The position numbers and the translations under genes were made by a program. This document shows, piece after piece, positions 5,186 to 5,210 of a stretch of 5,210 nucleotides of DNA. The notes beneath the pieces are model-generated. The model saw only the letters and a program-made list of their open reading frames with translations, had not been told where the DNA came from and did no database searches. The number at the start of each line of letters is the position of its first letter. Within the stretch, counting starts at the first letter, position 1. Where the stretch lies: assembly GCA_021772165.1 (NCBI GenBank), contig JAJFMM010000152.1, forward strand, positions 1 through 5,210, in the 5' to 3' direction. The stretch is from Chlamydiota bacterium. GTDB taxonomy: Bacteria > Chlamydiota > Chlamydiia > Chlamydiales > SM23-39.

Positions 5186-5210
5186 GTGACTGCCATTAAT
5201 TATATAGATG
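5186..5210 (+). CDS. Possible first codons of a rightward gene, cut by the window edge
   Basis: A GTG at 5186 is preceded at eight bases by AAGG (5174-5177) and lies about 27 bases after the predicted start of the rightward promoter. It opens a frame, (M)TAINYID, that runs to the edge without a stop. In-frame alternatives are ATG at 5153 and TTG at 5162, neither with a ribosome binding site. Only eight codons are visible, so no product can be suggested and the call may be wrong. Confidence 0.25.

Noticed and set aside
1..5210. CRISPR array, toxin-antitoxin pair, insertion sequence or prophage genes
   Set aside because: No regularly spaced repeats, transposase or integrase motifs, or terminal inverted repeats were seen on either strand.

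Overview
The window reads as a gene-dense bacterial chromosome segment of intermediate GC, most likely from the phylum Chlamydiota and probably an amoeba-associated or other environmental lineage rather than Chlamydia itself. This is an inference from the mix of genes: a eukaryotic-type SET-domain methyltransferase, an orphan beta-barrel outer membrane protein, an RlmB-type rRNA methyltransferase and a large candidate effector with a eukaryote-like inositide-phosphatase loop. No single feature proves the taxonomy, and no mobile element, tRNA, rRNA or CRISPR array is visible.

Layout, left to right. (1) Positions 1-158, + strand: the last ~51 codons of a SET-domain protein. (2) 142-534, - strand: a small membrane protein made of two tandem PspC domains, convergent with and overlapping the SET gene; an intrinsic terminator hairpin lies in the overlap. 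(3) 619-1566, + strand: a signal-peptide-bearing protein that looks like an outer membrane beta-barrel, divergent from the PspC gene. (4) 1563-2330, + strand: a TrmH/RlmB-type rRNA 2'-O-methyltransferase that begins with TTG inside the stop of the barrel gene, so the two probably form a translationally coupled pair. (5) 2327-2851, - strand: an unrecognised 174-residue protein whose stop codon interlocks with that of the methyltransferase in one TTAA; it has the clearest promoter in the window. (6) 2935-4728, - strand: a 597-residue protein with a C-x5-R phosphatase loop, C471-KSSVD-R477-TG, resembling SopB/IpgD and inositol polyphosphate 4-phosphatases; it is a candidate secreted phosphoinositide phosphatase. 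(7) 4775-5065, - strand: an acidic helical 96-residue protein just upstream of it. (8) 5066-5210: an AT-rich divergent promoter region, with what may be the first codons of a rightward gene at the very edge.

The - strand genes at 2327-5065 each have a recognisable promoter. They may be read both separately and by read-through, because no convincing terminator separates them. The most interesting element is the phosphatase-like protein: if secreted, it would act on host inositol lipids during intracellular growth, and the small acidic protein beside it could be a partner. That link is speculative. The SET protein, if like chlamydial NUE, would be a second host-directed enzyme in the neighbourhood.
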